64,000 nucleotides of DNA, taken from Sanguinoderma infundibulare. Lineage: Eukaryota; Basidiomycota; Agaricomycetes; Polyporales; Polyporaceae. Positions 46,905 to 58,429 of this stretch are shown here, piece after piece (position 1 is the stretch's first letter; the number at the start of each line of letters is the position of its first letter). Made by a program: the position numbers and the translations under genes. The stretch spans positions 1,054,001 through 1,118,000 of the forward strand of contig JAVLRN010000003.1 of NCBI GenBank assembly GCA_032821775.1, read 5' to 3'. The notes below the pieces were generated by a model, which saw only the letters and a program-made list of their open reading frames with translations, ran no database searches and was not told the origin of the DNA.

Positions 46905-47834
46905 TGTACGTGTGGAAGGGATGCGCCAAAGGGCGGTGAGACCGGAAGGGAGGGTGAGGGGGAGAGAGCGTGGGGACTTTAGCGGGGGATGTGGTGCCCG
47001 TCGAGGGCGAAAGCAAAAAAAGAAGAGAAGAGAATGAAAGGGAGCGGGAGGGGGTGATGCGTGCTCGGACAGGCGAGCTTTTATAGCGTCGGGGGACTCG
47101 AACGGAGGACAAACAAGGACACACCGCCGAGCGACCCTCGATCGACGCGTAGTTTATCGGGTACGCCAGATGGCCGGGGTGAAGGAGGTGAAGGTGCAGC
47201 CAGTAGCCACTGAAGCAAGAGGGTAGTCACAGCAGCGAAAGCAGTCGGAGAGCTCACAGTGCGTGTGGATGGCCACGATCAGTGCGGGGCAAGCGCAAAG
47301 GGCACACCAGCACTGAGCACGATGGCTTATATGCGGGTCGAGGAGGCGGACAAGTGCTTGCGACTGGGACCAGCTCGAGGGCCCCTTCCGAACAAGGGCA
47401 CGGCCTGTCAGAGGACATCGCCGGCGAATTTCTCTGCGGTCATGATGGTCCACCGAACGAACGACGCTCGTAGCCATGCGGATTCATTGCCTGCATCGTA
47501 TTACTGCAGATTGTAGTACTCACCAGAGATGCATTCGAGATGGTCGTTCAGCGACAAGCGACGACGCCACGAAGGTCCCGGTAACTTGTCTGTCTTGCCG
47601 ACAAATTCGCCTATCGGGTCCCCAATCTAAGCGCCCGCAACACGGCAAAACCTGCTTAAATATTTACACAGATATTGGGAAGAGTGTCCGCGACAACTTG
47701 TCAAAGCATAGAAGCACAGAAATCATAGTCCACGTGAAGGTCATGAAAGCGTACGAGGGGTACGAAGAGAAAGAAGGTCACGAAGAAGAAGAAGATTCTC
47801 CGAGCTAGTCCCTAGGGTCTCTCCAGTTTCACGC

Positions 47835-49174
47835 CTACAGCAGCTTGACGTACGCGGCCGGGATAAGGCCCTTTCGCCCGTCGATTTCGCCCGTCCACCT
47901 GGGTGAAATACGCATGAGTAGCAGTACTGAGTAATACGTTGTAAAATTCAGAACGGAAGCATACCAATCATCAGACGTCTTCTCCAGTACGAGCACGCGG
48001 ACACCCTCCTCCAAGTCCAAGTCTCCCGGATCCTATCAACCACGATCAGCTTCCTCAATGTCATCTCTACGAACTTTACCAGACAATACACCTACGTCGC
48101 TCGTGTACGCATACAACGCCTCCGCCCATTCCCCGGCCTCCTCTTGCGACGGCTGCCTCTTCGGGAGTGCCGGAGGCGGGGCGGGCGACGCAGGAGCCCC
48201 AGCAGAGGGCACCCGCCTCGGCGGCGGCGCAAAGTCGGTGTTGCGCTTGAACGCGGGCGGTTGGGGCGGGGCGACCTGCGCCGGGACCGCGCTCTTGGCG
48301 GCGGTCGAGTTCCGGATGGACGAGAACATGTTCTTGCCAGAGCTCATGTCCACATCGCCGAATTTCTGCACGCGACAAGGCCACGCGTAAGACAACAGTG
48401 GATACAAAAATGTGAAGCCGAGGGTGGCGGAATTCGGGATGGGGATGGGAGGAGGAGAGATGGAAGTGCAAGCAATGGGAACGGACGACGTACCCTCCCC
48501 TGCATAAGCTTGCTAGCTTCCGACACCGCCCCAGCCGCAGCCGCCGCCGTCGTGTCCTCAGAGCTGCTCGGAGCCCTCCTCGGCGGTGGCCTCGGGAACC
48601 CATTCTGCGTCGGCGTCGGCGTCGTCGCAGCAGCCGGCCCCGCGTTCGCCGCCCTCAGCATCGCGGCCGCGGCCGCGACCCGTCCAGCCACCGGCGCACT
48701 CTCCTCTTGCGTCTATCCAACCCACGTCACGACCCGCCCTTCAATCACGCGAAGACAAGAGACGAGAGGATAGGGACATACCGCATCGGCCGCAGCAGCA
48801 GGAGACGGCTGCGGCCTCTTCCACCCATTAACTAAAGGGGCAGCCACAGCGGGAGCGGACGTGAGTGCCTGGTGCACCGCCGACGCCGCGGCCGCCTTCG
48901 TCACGGTCCCGTTCGCCGCCCCGCTCCCCCCATTTCCAAACAGCTCCGGGCGAGAAGCAAAGTACCTGGACGACGCAGCAAAGGAACAGGTGTGGATGTG
49001 GAAGGGAGAGAGATCTACGGTCAGAACATATCTCCGGACACGCTATCGCGACACGAGGTCGGGGTAATAACCACCGCGATACGCAAGGAGGGGAACTTGG
49101 AGATAAAGCACTCACTCGTCCAGCAGCGAGAAGAACGCGTCCTTGTCCTGCGGTGACAATCGTGCAAAGACCAT
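47835..49174 (-). CDS. SH3-domain protein with Ala/Pro-rich linker
   Basis: Six exons (49174-49116, 48965-48782, 48712-48494, 48365-48096, 48032-47965, 47898-47835) give 287 residues. The N-terminus MVFARLSPQDKDAFFSLLDE continues into YFASRPELF across an intron. A low-complexity Ala/Pro/Ser region follows with proline-rich stretches that could bind SH3 partners. The last 60 residues form an SH3 domain split by two introns: ALYAYTSDDPGDLDLEEG, VLEKTSDDWWTGEIDGRKG, and LIPAAYVKLL, with the ALYAY, WW and final Pro-Tyr residues of the ligand groove. Fungal proteins of this layout act in actin patches and endocytosis. The exact ortholog is not certain; S. pombe Csh3 is one possibility. Confidence 0.85.
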
Positions 49175-50237
49175 CTTTCAGCTCTCCCTCGTCGTCCTAA
49201 TAGGCCGAGTCCTGTTCGGTCCAAGTCGTGGTGCGTGAGCAAGAGGGGGAATGTGCGTGTCAATCTCAGGCCATAGATATATGAGAGCAACACAGCAGGA
49301 TCCAACTCCCAGCGATCGCGAACTCCTCTCGAGGCTGACCGCCGGGTCAACGGTAGCCGGTGCATGCATCATGATCTTGTCAGTTACACCCCCTCGGCGG
49401 CTGTGCAATATTTGAAGATCATTTGGCAGTACTCGAGCGTAGCGCATTGCGATGCTTGTCTCTTTGCCTGTTTGCAGACGTGGAGCACTTTCTGGGGCGA
49501 TCCCGCCGCCGAATTTCACGATCAGTCGGGACGACAGTTATCCCATCAAATTCCTGGCGAGTCATGAGGCGCCTCTGCCCACACGAAACCCGCAAGACGC
49601 CGCACGGGCACAACGTCTGAGACTGTTTGAGACGGCTGCCCTGAGCCAATCGATATCAAGCCTCAATGCATTGCAATGTCCGTTGACGATCGGACAAAGT
49701 CAGCAAATGTGCGCGCCCACAGACGAACCTCACAATCGCCGCACGCTTCGAGAACCATACTTATTGCACGCGCAACGACTCCATCCAAAACAGACAAAGC
49801 GAGTGAGAGTTTACAACAGCGAGGTATCGATATCAGTAGCTTGGTAAAGAAAAAAAGGAGTACTACGACAGATACGGTCAGCCCCCGAGCACGTACGATA
49901 CAGACAGACTGAGCAGGGAAGAGTGAGAGAGATAACAGGAGCGAAAGCCAAAGAGTATACAAGGCAACGTGATGATGATGGCGGTGGAGAAGGGCGTGTG
50001 GACATGGGGATGGATCGCAGCAAATCCACGGTGCGGCAAAGCGCGAAGGTGTGTGTGAGCGCACGCACAAAGTGGGTGCATGGCAGAATCGTAAGTATAA
50101 AGTGGATAGCGAGCAGCGTAAACAGTCATAGGAGTAGTCCCAGCGCAGCAGCATAAACGATAAGATGAGCAGACCAAGTACGTACAGGAAGCAAGAAAGC
50201 GGAAGCGCCTGGCACTCAACCGCGAACCCAACTGCGA
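49175..50237. other. 1-kb spacer, SH3 gene / SSXT gene
   Basis: Promoter of the SH3 gene and 3' flank of the SSXT gene. Overlapping short frames have no motifs. No gene seen. Confidence 0.55.
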
Positions 50238-53200
50238 TCATTGACCCCAGTTGAAGAAATCCAGCTCGTTGAGACTGCCCTGGTCGCCCGACGGGTTCAT
50301 CCCCATCTGCTGATGAGGCGCGGGAGTCGCGCTCGCCTGCCGACCTGGCGTCATGCCGTCATGCTGGCTCGCCGACGGTGACGGCGCCATGAACGGCCCA
50401 CCCCCGCCTCCTCCCGGGAATCCCTGACCACCCATCCCCCCACCATACATCTGCCCGCCCGCCGCAGGCGACGGCACACCACTTGAACCAGGCGGCGATC
50501 CTATGCTGAACGCGCTCGGATTCTGCCCTCCCATGCCCATCTGCTGCATCTGCGCGTACGCCGCATTCGACATCGGCCCGTTCCCGAAGTTCGCCTGCAG
50601 CTGCTGAGGCGTCATGCCCCGCTGCTGTGCTTGCATCATCATCGCCCGCTGCTGGTCATCGGAGCTCTGACCAGACATCGACATCCGCTGGCTTGACACT
50701 GGCGACGGGTTCGAGTCCGACGGCGTCCGCGTACTCCGCGCGATCCCTGGCATGCCTGGATTTGACCGCAACGCCGGGAACTGAGGACCGTCGACCATCG
50801 GGGAGCCCATGACGTTTGGCGGGGATCCTTGTCCCGAGGCCGCCGCTTGCGCCTGCACTTGAGCGGCCAACCGTTGCTGCTCTAATCGAAGGCGCTCCTG
50901 CATCATCTGCTGTTGGTTCATCATCTGCGGGTTCATGCCACCACCGCCTGCTTGTCCGCCACGCATCATCTGCTGCTGCTGCATCAGGTACAGCTGCCGC
51001 TGTTGAGGATTCATGCTCGCAAAAGCCTGCTGTTGTTGCGGTGTCATCATCGACCGCAGATCACCGGTTGGGTTCTGAGAGAACGACGGCTGCATTGGTG
51101 ACTGCTGCGACACCGGCGACATTCTTGACGGGCTGCCGTCCCCAGTGTGCTGAGGGGTGATGCCGCCTTGCATGCCGCCTTGAGAGAAGCCACCCATTGA
51201 ACCGGCTGCCTGCGCTTGCGCGTTCCGCTGCTGTCGTGCTTGCAGCATTTGCTGTAGGGAAATAGTCAATTCTACTGCGCTGCGATCTGCCAGTTGCTCA
51301 ACACACCTGGGCCATCTGCATCTTCTGCAGTTTATCCTGCAGGGGCAGTTGCGAGAAACCCGCCATCTGCTGGTTTAGATATTGCACAAACGGGTGACCT
51401 GGAGTCTGTAGCGCCTGGAAGTTCTGCACCGCCTGGGGACCCATGGCCTGCAACGTCGCCATCTGCTGAGGTGTAAGCTGCGGCATATTTGGCATGGACG
51501 ACGACCCGGGCACGTTCGACATATTCCCCATTCCCATCCCCGAGGCCATTCCGGAAGGCGGCGACATTTGGCGGCCCTCCGCCTGCTGCTGCATTGCCGC
51601 TGCACGCAATTGTTGCTGACGGGCGCGAACAGCAGCGAGCTGTGCCTCGTTGGGACCCATGGCGCCTGGAGGTACTGGTGGAGGAGGCATGGACGGACTG
51701 CTCATGCGTGCAACTGGGCCTGCAGATATATTCGCCATTGGGTTCGGAACCTGCATGGGTTGGGACGGTGGGTGGGGTGTTGATGGACCAGCGCCTGGAG
51801 CGGGGAAGGGAGGGACGGCTTTCGTTTCGCCCGTGTCTCTTCGTTTGTGCATACTGTCCAGGCCAGGTTCCTCGGTCCGTTCCCGTTTAGCGTTTCCGTT
51901 TAAACCCTGAGCCTGCCGTCGGGCAATCTCCTTGGCAAAAATGGTGGGAAGCTCGCGGTAGATTTGGAGGATGCGCTCCATCTCAGAGAACTCGATGACG
52001 GGTGGAGGTTGCAAGACGGGAAGGGCCACCATATTTTGGGTCTGTTTTGAGCGATATCGTTGGAACGGGTGTGCAGTTCAAGGACTAGGGTCTACGTACG
52101 GCTTTGTGGCTGTCATCCGCTGCGGCTGCAAGCCATGTAAGATTGGACTGCAGTCTTAATGAGTATCTGGACGGTTCAGAGGGTGAATGGCCGAGACAAT
52201 ATACGGGAACACGGCTACGCACTGGTGGAAACTTGAGTCGGCCATAGGCACGCCTCTGGATTGGTACTCCATAGATACTCTACAGCCATGTGAGCAACGG
52301 CAGACGGTCTGGTGAGGATGTGTACGGACCTAAGTAATAGTGAGTTGAGTTCCAATATGCTGACCACCTTAGGATCATGCGGGGGCGCTTTGGAGGGGAC
52401 GGATGTGTGAGTTGAGAACGCGGCGTCTGGGAGGGACGAGTGACTAGGGTAACGGCCTAGAGCGATTCTGGGGTGGGGGTGGGTGGCACCAGCAGCGGAG
52501 CCGGCAATCGAATCGCTGGCTAGAGCCGTGGAACCGTCGGCGAGCGCCTTATTTGGTGACGAGAAGGGATTTTGAAGTAGGGAGGGGGGGATGAGGTCTT
52601 TTGTGGAGGCGGATGCTAGGACGAGATGAATTATGATTGATGAGGTGCGAAGAAGGGATTCGGAGCTCACCAGCGGACTTGGGATTGGCCGCGTCAGCAT
52701 CGGGAGGGTCAGGATTGGCGGCCTCGTCGTCTGGAGCGGTTTCTGGAGCTGAGGACAATTCGCTGAGAGGAGTAGACTGACGAGATGCGCGATCGACTTC
52801 GTCTGCTGTCGGGTGCTGCTCACCGGACTTGTCCATGTCTCCGGTGGTACCATTGGTGGAGGGTTGTCCCGGGGGATCGTCTGGGGCGTCCATGGGGTTA
52901 TTCGGGGTTGTAGCATCCGGGGGCGGGCTAAGCGAGGAAGATGTGTCAGCTGGGGGGGACCTGGCGTCGGTTGGGGTGTTTGTGGACGGGTCTGGGAGAG
53001 AGGGGTTTTGAGTATCGGCGTTTATGCCAGGGCGAGGAACGGCAGAAAGCGAGGAAGAAGCGGAGGGTTCGTCGGCAGGCTTGTCAGCGGAGAGAGTGGG
53101 AGAGGGCTTGGGGGGTTCTGTCAGAACCTGATCCTGGGATTCGTGATAGAACGGCCGTGCATCACGGGCGGGGGAGGACCAGGGCAGGGGACGGTGCTGG

Positions 53201-53295
53201 TCGGTGCGGGGCGAGTTTGAGAGAATGAGGTTTTGTGGATTGGCAGGGCCGGGGATGGAGGACGAGTGATTGTGATCGAGGTGGATCATGGCCAT
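50238..53295 (-). CDS. SSXT-domain (SS18-like) transcriptional coactivator
   Basis: Six exons (53295-52671, 52615-52330, 52279-52219, 52147-52100, 52041-51307, 51251-50238) give 922 residues. The first 300 residues are Ser/Pro/Asp-rich and probably disordered. The SSXT (SNH) domain appears only after splicing three exons: ILELNSLLLR, then VSMEYQSRGVPMADSSFHQ, then SNLTWLAAAADDSHKA. This domain is shared with human SS18 and plant GIF proteins, which join SWI/SNF chromatin remodellers. The rest is a long Gln/Met/Pro/Gly-rich activation region (LYLMQQQQMM, MTPQQLQ) ending NELDFFNWGQ. The domain is a few residues shorter than usual between FHQ and SNLTW. The ATG at 53295 was chosen because the longer open frame starts with GTG. 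Looked at without splicing it seems like two unrelated frames. Confidence 0.85.
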
Positions 53296-54993
53296 CTGCA
53301 CTCGCCGGATTTAGGCGGGAAAGAAGGCGGGATGGGCGTGGAGGACGTGCTCGAGTGAAAAGATGGCGGTGCGGGCGAGTAGGGCGATTCCGATTCCGAG
53401 AAGGCGCACCCGATGTCGACGAACGCCCAGATCAGGCGGCGAGAAGTGCGCGAGACGGCTGAGAAGGCGCAGAGAGTGTGTCAGAGAGCAGCACGAGGCC
53501 GGAATGCACAAAGCCCGTCCACGGCGGGGCCAGCGCGAGCAAGGCGTCCCAGCATTCCACCCACTCGCCTCCAGCGACCGCCCCCGTGCGACTTTTATAC
53601 CCGTTTCGGCCACCTCCATCCCGCAGCGCTCCCAGCGTCGCCTCTGTCGCGGGCACGGTCCTGGTCAGCGTCGGCGTCCATGGCGAATGCACGGGCGATC
53701 GTCATTGGGAACATGCCTTATATACCCCGTCTCTGCCACAGAACCCTGCCGTTCCGGGGCTCGAGATACACACAGATCTTGGCACCCAGCGAGCATTTTA
53801 CGCAGCGTGATCGATTCCATCGACCCCTCAGATCACGCAACCTATCTGCTTTCGGATCCGACATGGGCACAACAACGCCCTCTCGATCCATCTTGTCGTC
53901 CACCCGTCCTCGACAACAATTCCCCTGACGCTCCCCTGTCAAATCACCATCATACCAGTGCGCACACATTATCCTTCTGACTCCACCGTCATTCATGTTC
54001 ACCTCTCCCTGCGTCCCGTAAAGCCAGCCAGAATGTCCCATGCGGCACGGCTTCTTTCATAAAGAACCATCGACGTCCCCTCACGCTCCACCAACCGTAA
54101 AGTTGGGAACATCAGCAACCAACATGCACGCGCAGTCTCGGCGTACCTCGATTCTATATAGAGCTTGGATCTTCCACACGTTCCCCGCTTGTGAACAAAA
54201 CCAGCCTGGTCTAGACGTGCTCTCAGTATGTGTGCGTATACAGTCTTCTCCGAGTACATCTCCATTTTCAGGCCTTCTGACCCCTTGGCGACAACCCACA
54301 ATGAACTCTAGTTACATCTTAGACTTCGCTCGCTGACAGGTCCGACGGTGCGGGAGCTGAGGGATGTGTCATTCGCTTTCGATACGCGATCCACGCTGTC
54401 AACCTGGGTCTATCAACGGTGCCACACAGCCTTCTGGAAGTTAAGTACCAAGTACTAAGTACATAGTTGTACAGAACGTTAGAACACCCCCTGACGCGAG
54501 GAGCGCATGGGCCAGAAACTCCTTTATTATGTCGTATATCATTCCGCTTTGAAATTGCAACAATGCCCCATCGACTCAACCTTGAGCACTCTCGTGAGGA
54601 TGCTCAACTCGCAGGCGAGGCGATGGCCGACAATGGACGTCGACGATACGACAGGGCTTCTACCGCCAATTCGACAGAGAGTGGATGTGGATCCGGACAG
54701 TATGACTTGACCTCGGGGTGACCGCCGTCGTGAGCTCGTGAATTATAATTCCCTCAAGTGAGCAATCAGCTTCCTCGACCTCAACGCTCACCGTTCAACG
54801 AGCGTACTCCAGAGTCTTCAGCTTCATTCGCTACTGAGCCGGTACTGGATCAACGTAACTGTGGCCAACGGAGACAGAGCGCCAAACCATGCGCGTCTAA
54901 CAATGAAACTCCGACCGGACTTGGCCGTCCGTTTCAGCAGAGGAGAACGCAGAGAGGAAGCCCCCACGCATCCAACGACAGGCCGTCAAGACA
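53296..54993. other. 1.7-kb divergent region, SSXT gene / RPS25
   Basis: Several open frames occur on both strands, including an Arg-rich one at 53363-53980, but none has a motif or believable codon pattern. It probably holds the promoters of both genes and long leaders. Confidence 0.5.
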
Positions 54994-55547
54994 ATGGTGA
55001 GTACTGCTGCTGGTTCGAACAGAAGACGGTCGCGTCCAAGACATGCTCTTCAAGCGTTTTGCACGGTTTCTGTGCCGTCGAAGCGTTTGTTGGGCATGGA
55101 TGGCGACCGTCGTATCCGGATGACATCGCGACTCGGGATGGATGCTGATCATGTCTATCCGTCTTCTCCCTTTCCAGGCCAAGGCTAAAGCAGCGCCCAC
55201 ATCATCTGGCGGTGGCAAGGCCGCAAAGAAGAAGAAGTGGTCCAAGGGCAAGGTCAAGGACAAGGCGCAGCACGCCGTCGTCCTCGACAAGGCCACTTAC
55301 GACCGTATCCTCAAGGAGGTCCCCACCTTCCGCTTTATCAGCCAGTCCATCCTCATCGAGCGGCTGAAAGTCAACGGCTCCCTGGCGCGGATAGCTATCC
55401 GGCACTTGGAGAAGGAGGGACAGATCAAGAGGATCGTCCACCACAGCAGCCAGCTCGTCTACAGTACGTGACCACTTTTCCCCTCAAATGATGTGAATAT
55501 TGACTGCGATCCCAGCGAGAGCAACCGGCGGCGGAGGTGCCGAGTAA
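54994..55547 (+). CDS. RPS25: 40S ribosomal protein eS25
   Basis: Three coding exons (54994-54996, 55178-55463, 55516-55547) give 106 residues, close to the family length. The first coding exon is the ATG alone, followed at once by a GTGAGT donor and a 181-nt intron, a layout seen in other fungal ribosomal protein genes. The protein starts MAKAKAAPTSSGGGKAAKK, then KKWSKGKVKDKAQHAVVLDK, YDRILKEVPTFRFISQSILI, and ERLKVNGSLARIAIRHLEKE, the hallmark eS25 sequence. It is part of the small ribosomal subunit head and is needed for IRES-driven initiation. The upstream open frame at 54758-55000 overlaps this start but has no ribosomal sequence. Confidence 0.93.
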
Positions 55548-56420
55548 ACGTCCCTATGTCCGTTCGCTATCGCTTTCCCCTGTCGCATGAACGCATATGT
55601 ATTACAACCCACAAAACATGCCATGACATGCCGCGCACCTTCATCATGTTGCCGTGTGAACGCATTGCACGCAATTTCCTGAGACGAATACTCGACCGTT
55701 GCCTACGCAAGTCATATTGTCTTTGAGTATCACATACTTCCATTATATGCTTCACTGATTTGCCACCGGTCCGAATCAGGTAGGACTGCATGAGCCCCGC
55801 ACTGCTATTGCTTCCAGTGGCCAGCGCCCAGGCCAGGCTTGAGCAGCTCAAGGCCGGTGCCACTTGACAATAGTCATTTCCAAAGGACCGCAGAAGGGCT
55901 CATCCTGGGCCGATCGATGGTCGCTATAGCCCGTGCCCTTCCTTTGAGGCCATAGGAACGTGTCCGCCGGGATGGCGCGGCCACCTCCCAGCGCTTTGTT
56001 CCGTGCAGAGATGGACGCGCGCCCGTTGTTCCCAGATGCCACTGCCCATCAACGTTTGGACCACAGCACGCACGATTTCGGCCTTTGTGGGCCTTCGCGA
56101 CCCCTTTGGCAGCGGAATGTCCCTAGCTCAGGTCCGATGCGCCGCAAGGCCGCTTTGCCCTCGGTTTCGTATAAAGAACGCGTGAGTACCGCAGCATACC
56201 ACATATCCACCGCCTCAGGCCTCACCTGCCATCCTGTCGCAGCGCCGCAGCGTCTTCCTACAGTTTTCTCGCGGATATTCCACCGCCTCTGCCCTCATGC
56301 TTAAAGAGCCGGGGTCCACCTCATTTGCTCTGCTGCATATCGAGCTTCGCCTCTCCCTCTACCTGCGCCACCGCCGCGGTGTTCTCCTCTGTTTTCTTCC
56401 GCATAGCCAGTCCTCTGAAC
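55548..56420. other. Spacer between RPS25 and the second cyclin
   Basis: About 870 bp with no recognised gene; the right end is the cyclin promoter. Confidence 0.55.
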
Positions 56421-57776
56421 ATGAACGAACCGACAAGCCTCATACCCCCTGCATTCCTCAACACGAAAGTCTTGGAGATGGTCAACACCAAAGTGAACTG
56501 TGGTGTCATCGGTGCGTGGCGTAGTGTCGCGTGCTGCACGTGTCCTTACACCGCGACTGCCAGAATACTTTGTCGACGTGCTCATCGCTGCGGTCGCGCG
56601 CGTCATAATCACGCCGCGGTATACGGCAGCGTTCCAGCTGAAGACCCTCGTCCTCATGCGCTGCGTCACCGACTACATCACCCGCGGCCTTCTCGACGCG
56701 CGCACCATTCTAACGGCCATCGTCTATCTCTCGGATATCCGACTGGATACTTACGACACGGGGGATTTTGTCTGCGAACGGCTCGCGATCGGAGCGCTCA
56801 TGCTCGCCCATAAGGTGCGTCGCGCTCGCCGCCTCCCGGCATCCACGGCCTTGACTTAACTATAACGTCCGGCCGTGTGCAGAGCATCAACGAACCTTCG
56901 TACCCGGCGGACGTGTGGCTCCAGCTCGCGCAGATCGCGTTCGGCCAGCACCTGACGAAAAAGGATCTAAAGCGCATCGAGCGGGAGTTCCTCGCCTGCC
57001 TCGACTGGAAGGTGATGCCGACCAACCCCGCGCTCCTCGCGCACCACGACGCCTTCATGCACTACACGCGGCGCGATCTCGAAGCGCACCTCGCCGCTCA
57101 GGCGGCGACCATCCACCCCCGCCCCGTCGTCACCGAACCCCACTTCCCGGCGCCACCGGCGCCCGCAACTAGCGCGGCGTCGAACCTCCCGGACCTGATG
57201 TACCCCGAGTCGCCCTCGCTCTCCGACTCGGACGGGTACTCGTCAGACTCGTCCTCGGAAGTCATCACCCCTCCATCGTACGGACGCTTTGCATACGCCT
57301 CGAGTGGCACACACACCGGCCGCGTCGGCCCCACCCGGAAGCCCCGGTCCTCGCCCTACCCCTACCCCTATCCTCGTCCCGCCCGCCGCACTTCCAGCTC
57401 ATCTCACAGCAGTGTCAGCCCTGCAAGCGAGGGGAAAGCCTATCACACGACGGACGCGGCCCTCGCAGCGAAGGTCCGCTACTACGCCGCGGACCGCGGC
57501 ACCGTCGTCCGCGAGTCCGGCTCGCCGCGCTACGTCCCGTATTCGCCATCGCAGCGCTGGGCCCGGCGGGACCGGTACGACCGTGCGCCCACGCCTCCTG
57601 CCCCGGCGAGGAGGTGCTGGCCACGGGGCCCCTCCCAGGCCACGACCAACTACGCGCCGCCCGTCCGACGCGGCGAGGAGTCCCAGCCGTGGCGCCGGTA
57701 TCAGAACTGGAAGTCGACCATGCCCGGCGCGGCGGTCAACGACCCATGGGGCACCTTTGGGCTGTTCAGGCAGTGA
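56421..57776 (+). CDS. Cyclin-domain protein, second PCL-like cyclin
   Basis: Three exons (56421-56511, 56564-56814, 56883-57776) give 411 residues. The cyclin fold spans about residues 25-170: EYFVDVLIAAVARVIITPRY, TLVLMRCVTDYITRGLLD, IVYLSDIRLDTYD, FVCERLAIGALMLAHKSI, NEPSYPADVWLQLAQIAFG, and LKRIEREFLACLDWKVMPT. The last motif, an FLxxLDWxV helix, is typical of cyclins that bind Pho85- or CDK-type kinases. The C-terminal 230 residues are Ser/Pro/Tyr/Arg-rich and low complexity. The family is clear but the subtype is not; its box is more divergent than that of the cyclin at 45124. Confidence 0.85.
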
Positions 57777-58429
57777 ACGGGACGTCCCGCTCGCCGTCGT
57801 CTCGTCTCGAGACCCAAGTCAAATTTGACCAACGCAGCACCTCTACCGGTACCGCGAGATGAGCCACATCCGCGTGCCGTGTGGTGCAGACAGTGGACGT
57901 CCGGTGTGGGGTTGCGGGATTCGGTGCCCAACGTGGTGGCATCGAGCACGTACCCTTCGCCACACGGACAGCCTTGTTTTTCCTTCCATCCACCCCTTCC
58001 CTCCTTCCGCTCTGATCGTGTCGCTGTTTTCTGGGTTTCTCCTTGGACACACCTGCATCATCGGTCTGTTCGGCCAGGCGCGGCACGTCCGGCCTGGTTG
58101 CGCGCTGCCATTCCAGTCATAACTTACTACCCGGCCTCGTCGCACTCGTCGTGTACGATAATGTATACATAATCGTCTCGGTGCCTCGGTCAACTCATTA
58201 ATGTGATGCTCACCTCCGAGACACAAACTAACCAGTCTCCGGATGGCATCACCTTCACATCTGCCATATGCATGCGCGTGATCCTCAAGTCGAACAACAC
58301 CGGTCCCGGATCATCAACGGTTTCAGGAAAGAATCATCTTATTGTTACAGTCATAAGCATGATCTTCTAGATATCTATCACATCGTCCATCCCCAACGAT
58401 TGTTTTGGTTTCCACGCACGAGCTCACAC
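57777..58429. other. Convergent spacer, cyclin / FGGY kinase
   Basis: 3' flanks of two convergent genes; no gene seen. Confidence 0.6.

Larger units (their letters stand above)
46828..47834. other. 1-kb spacer, PCL cyclin / SH3 gene
   Basis: Promoter of the minus-strand cyclin, with the microsatellite and a TATAAA, followed by the 3' flank of the SH3 gene. I see no gene in between. Confidence 0.55.

Noticed and set aside
52215..52916. Separate 233-codon gene
   Set aside because: Its middle part is exon 2 of the SSXT gene; the rest is intron or another frame of exon 1.
53363..53980. Arg-rich 205-codon plus-strand frame
   Set aside because: No motif, no splice support, and composition expected of a random frame in GC-rich promoter DNA.
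54758..55000. 80-codon frame ending over the RPS25 start
   Set aside because: No domain; the ribosomal protein needs the other frame, and this one probably lies in its leader or promoter.
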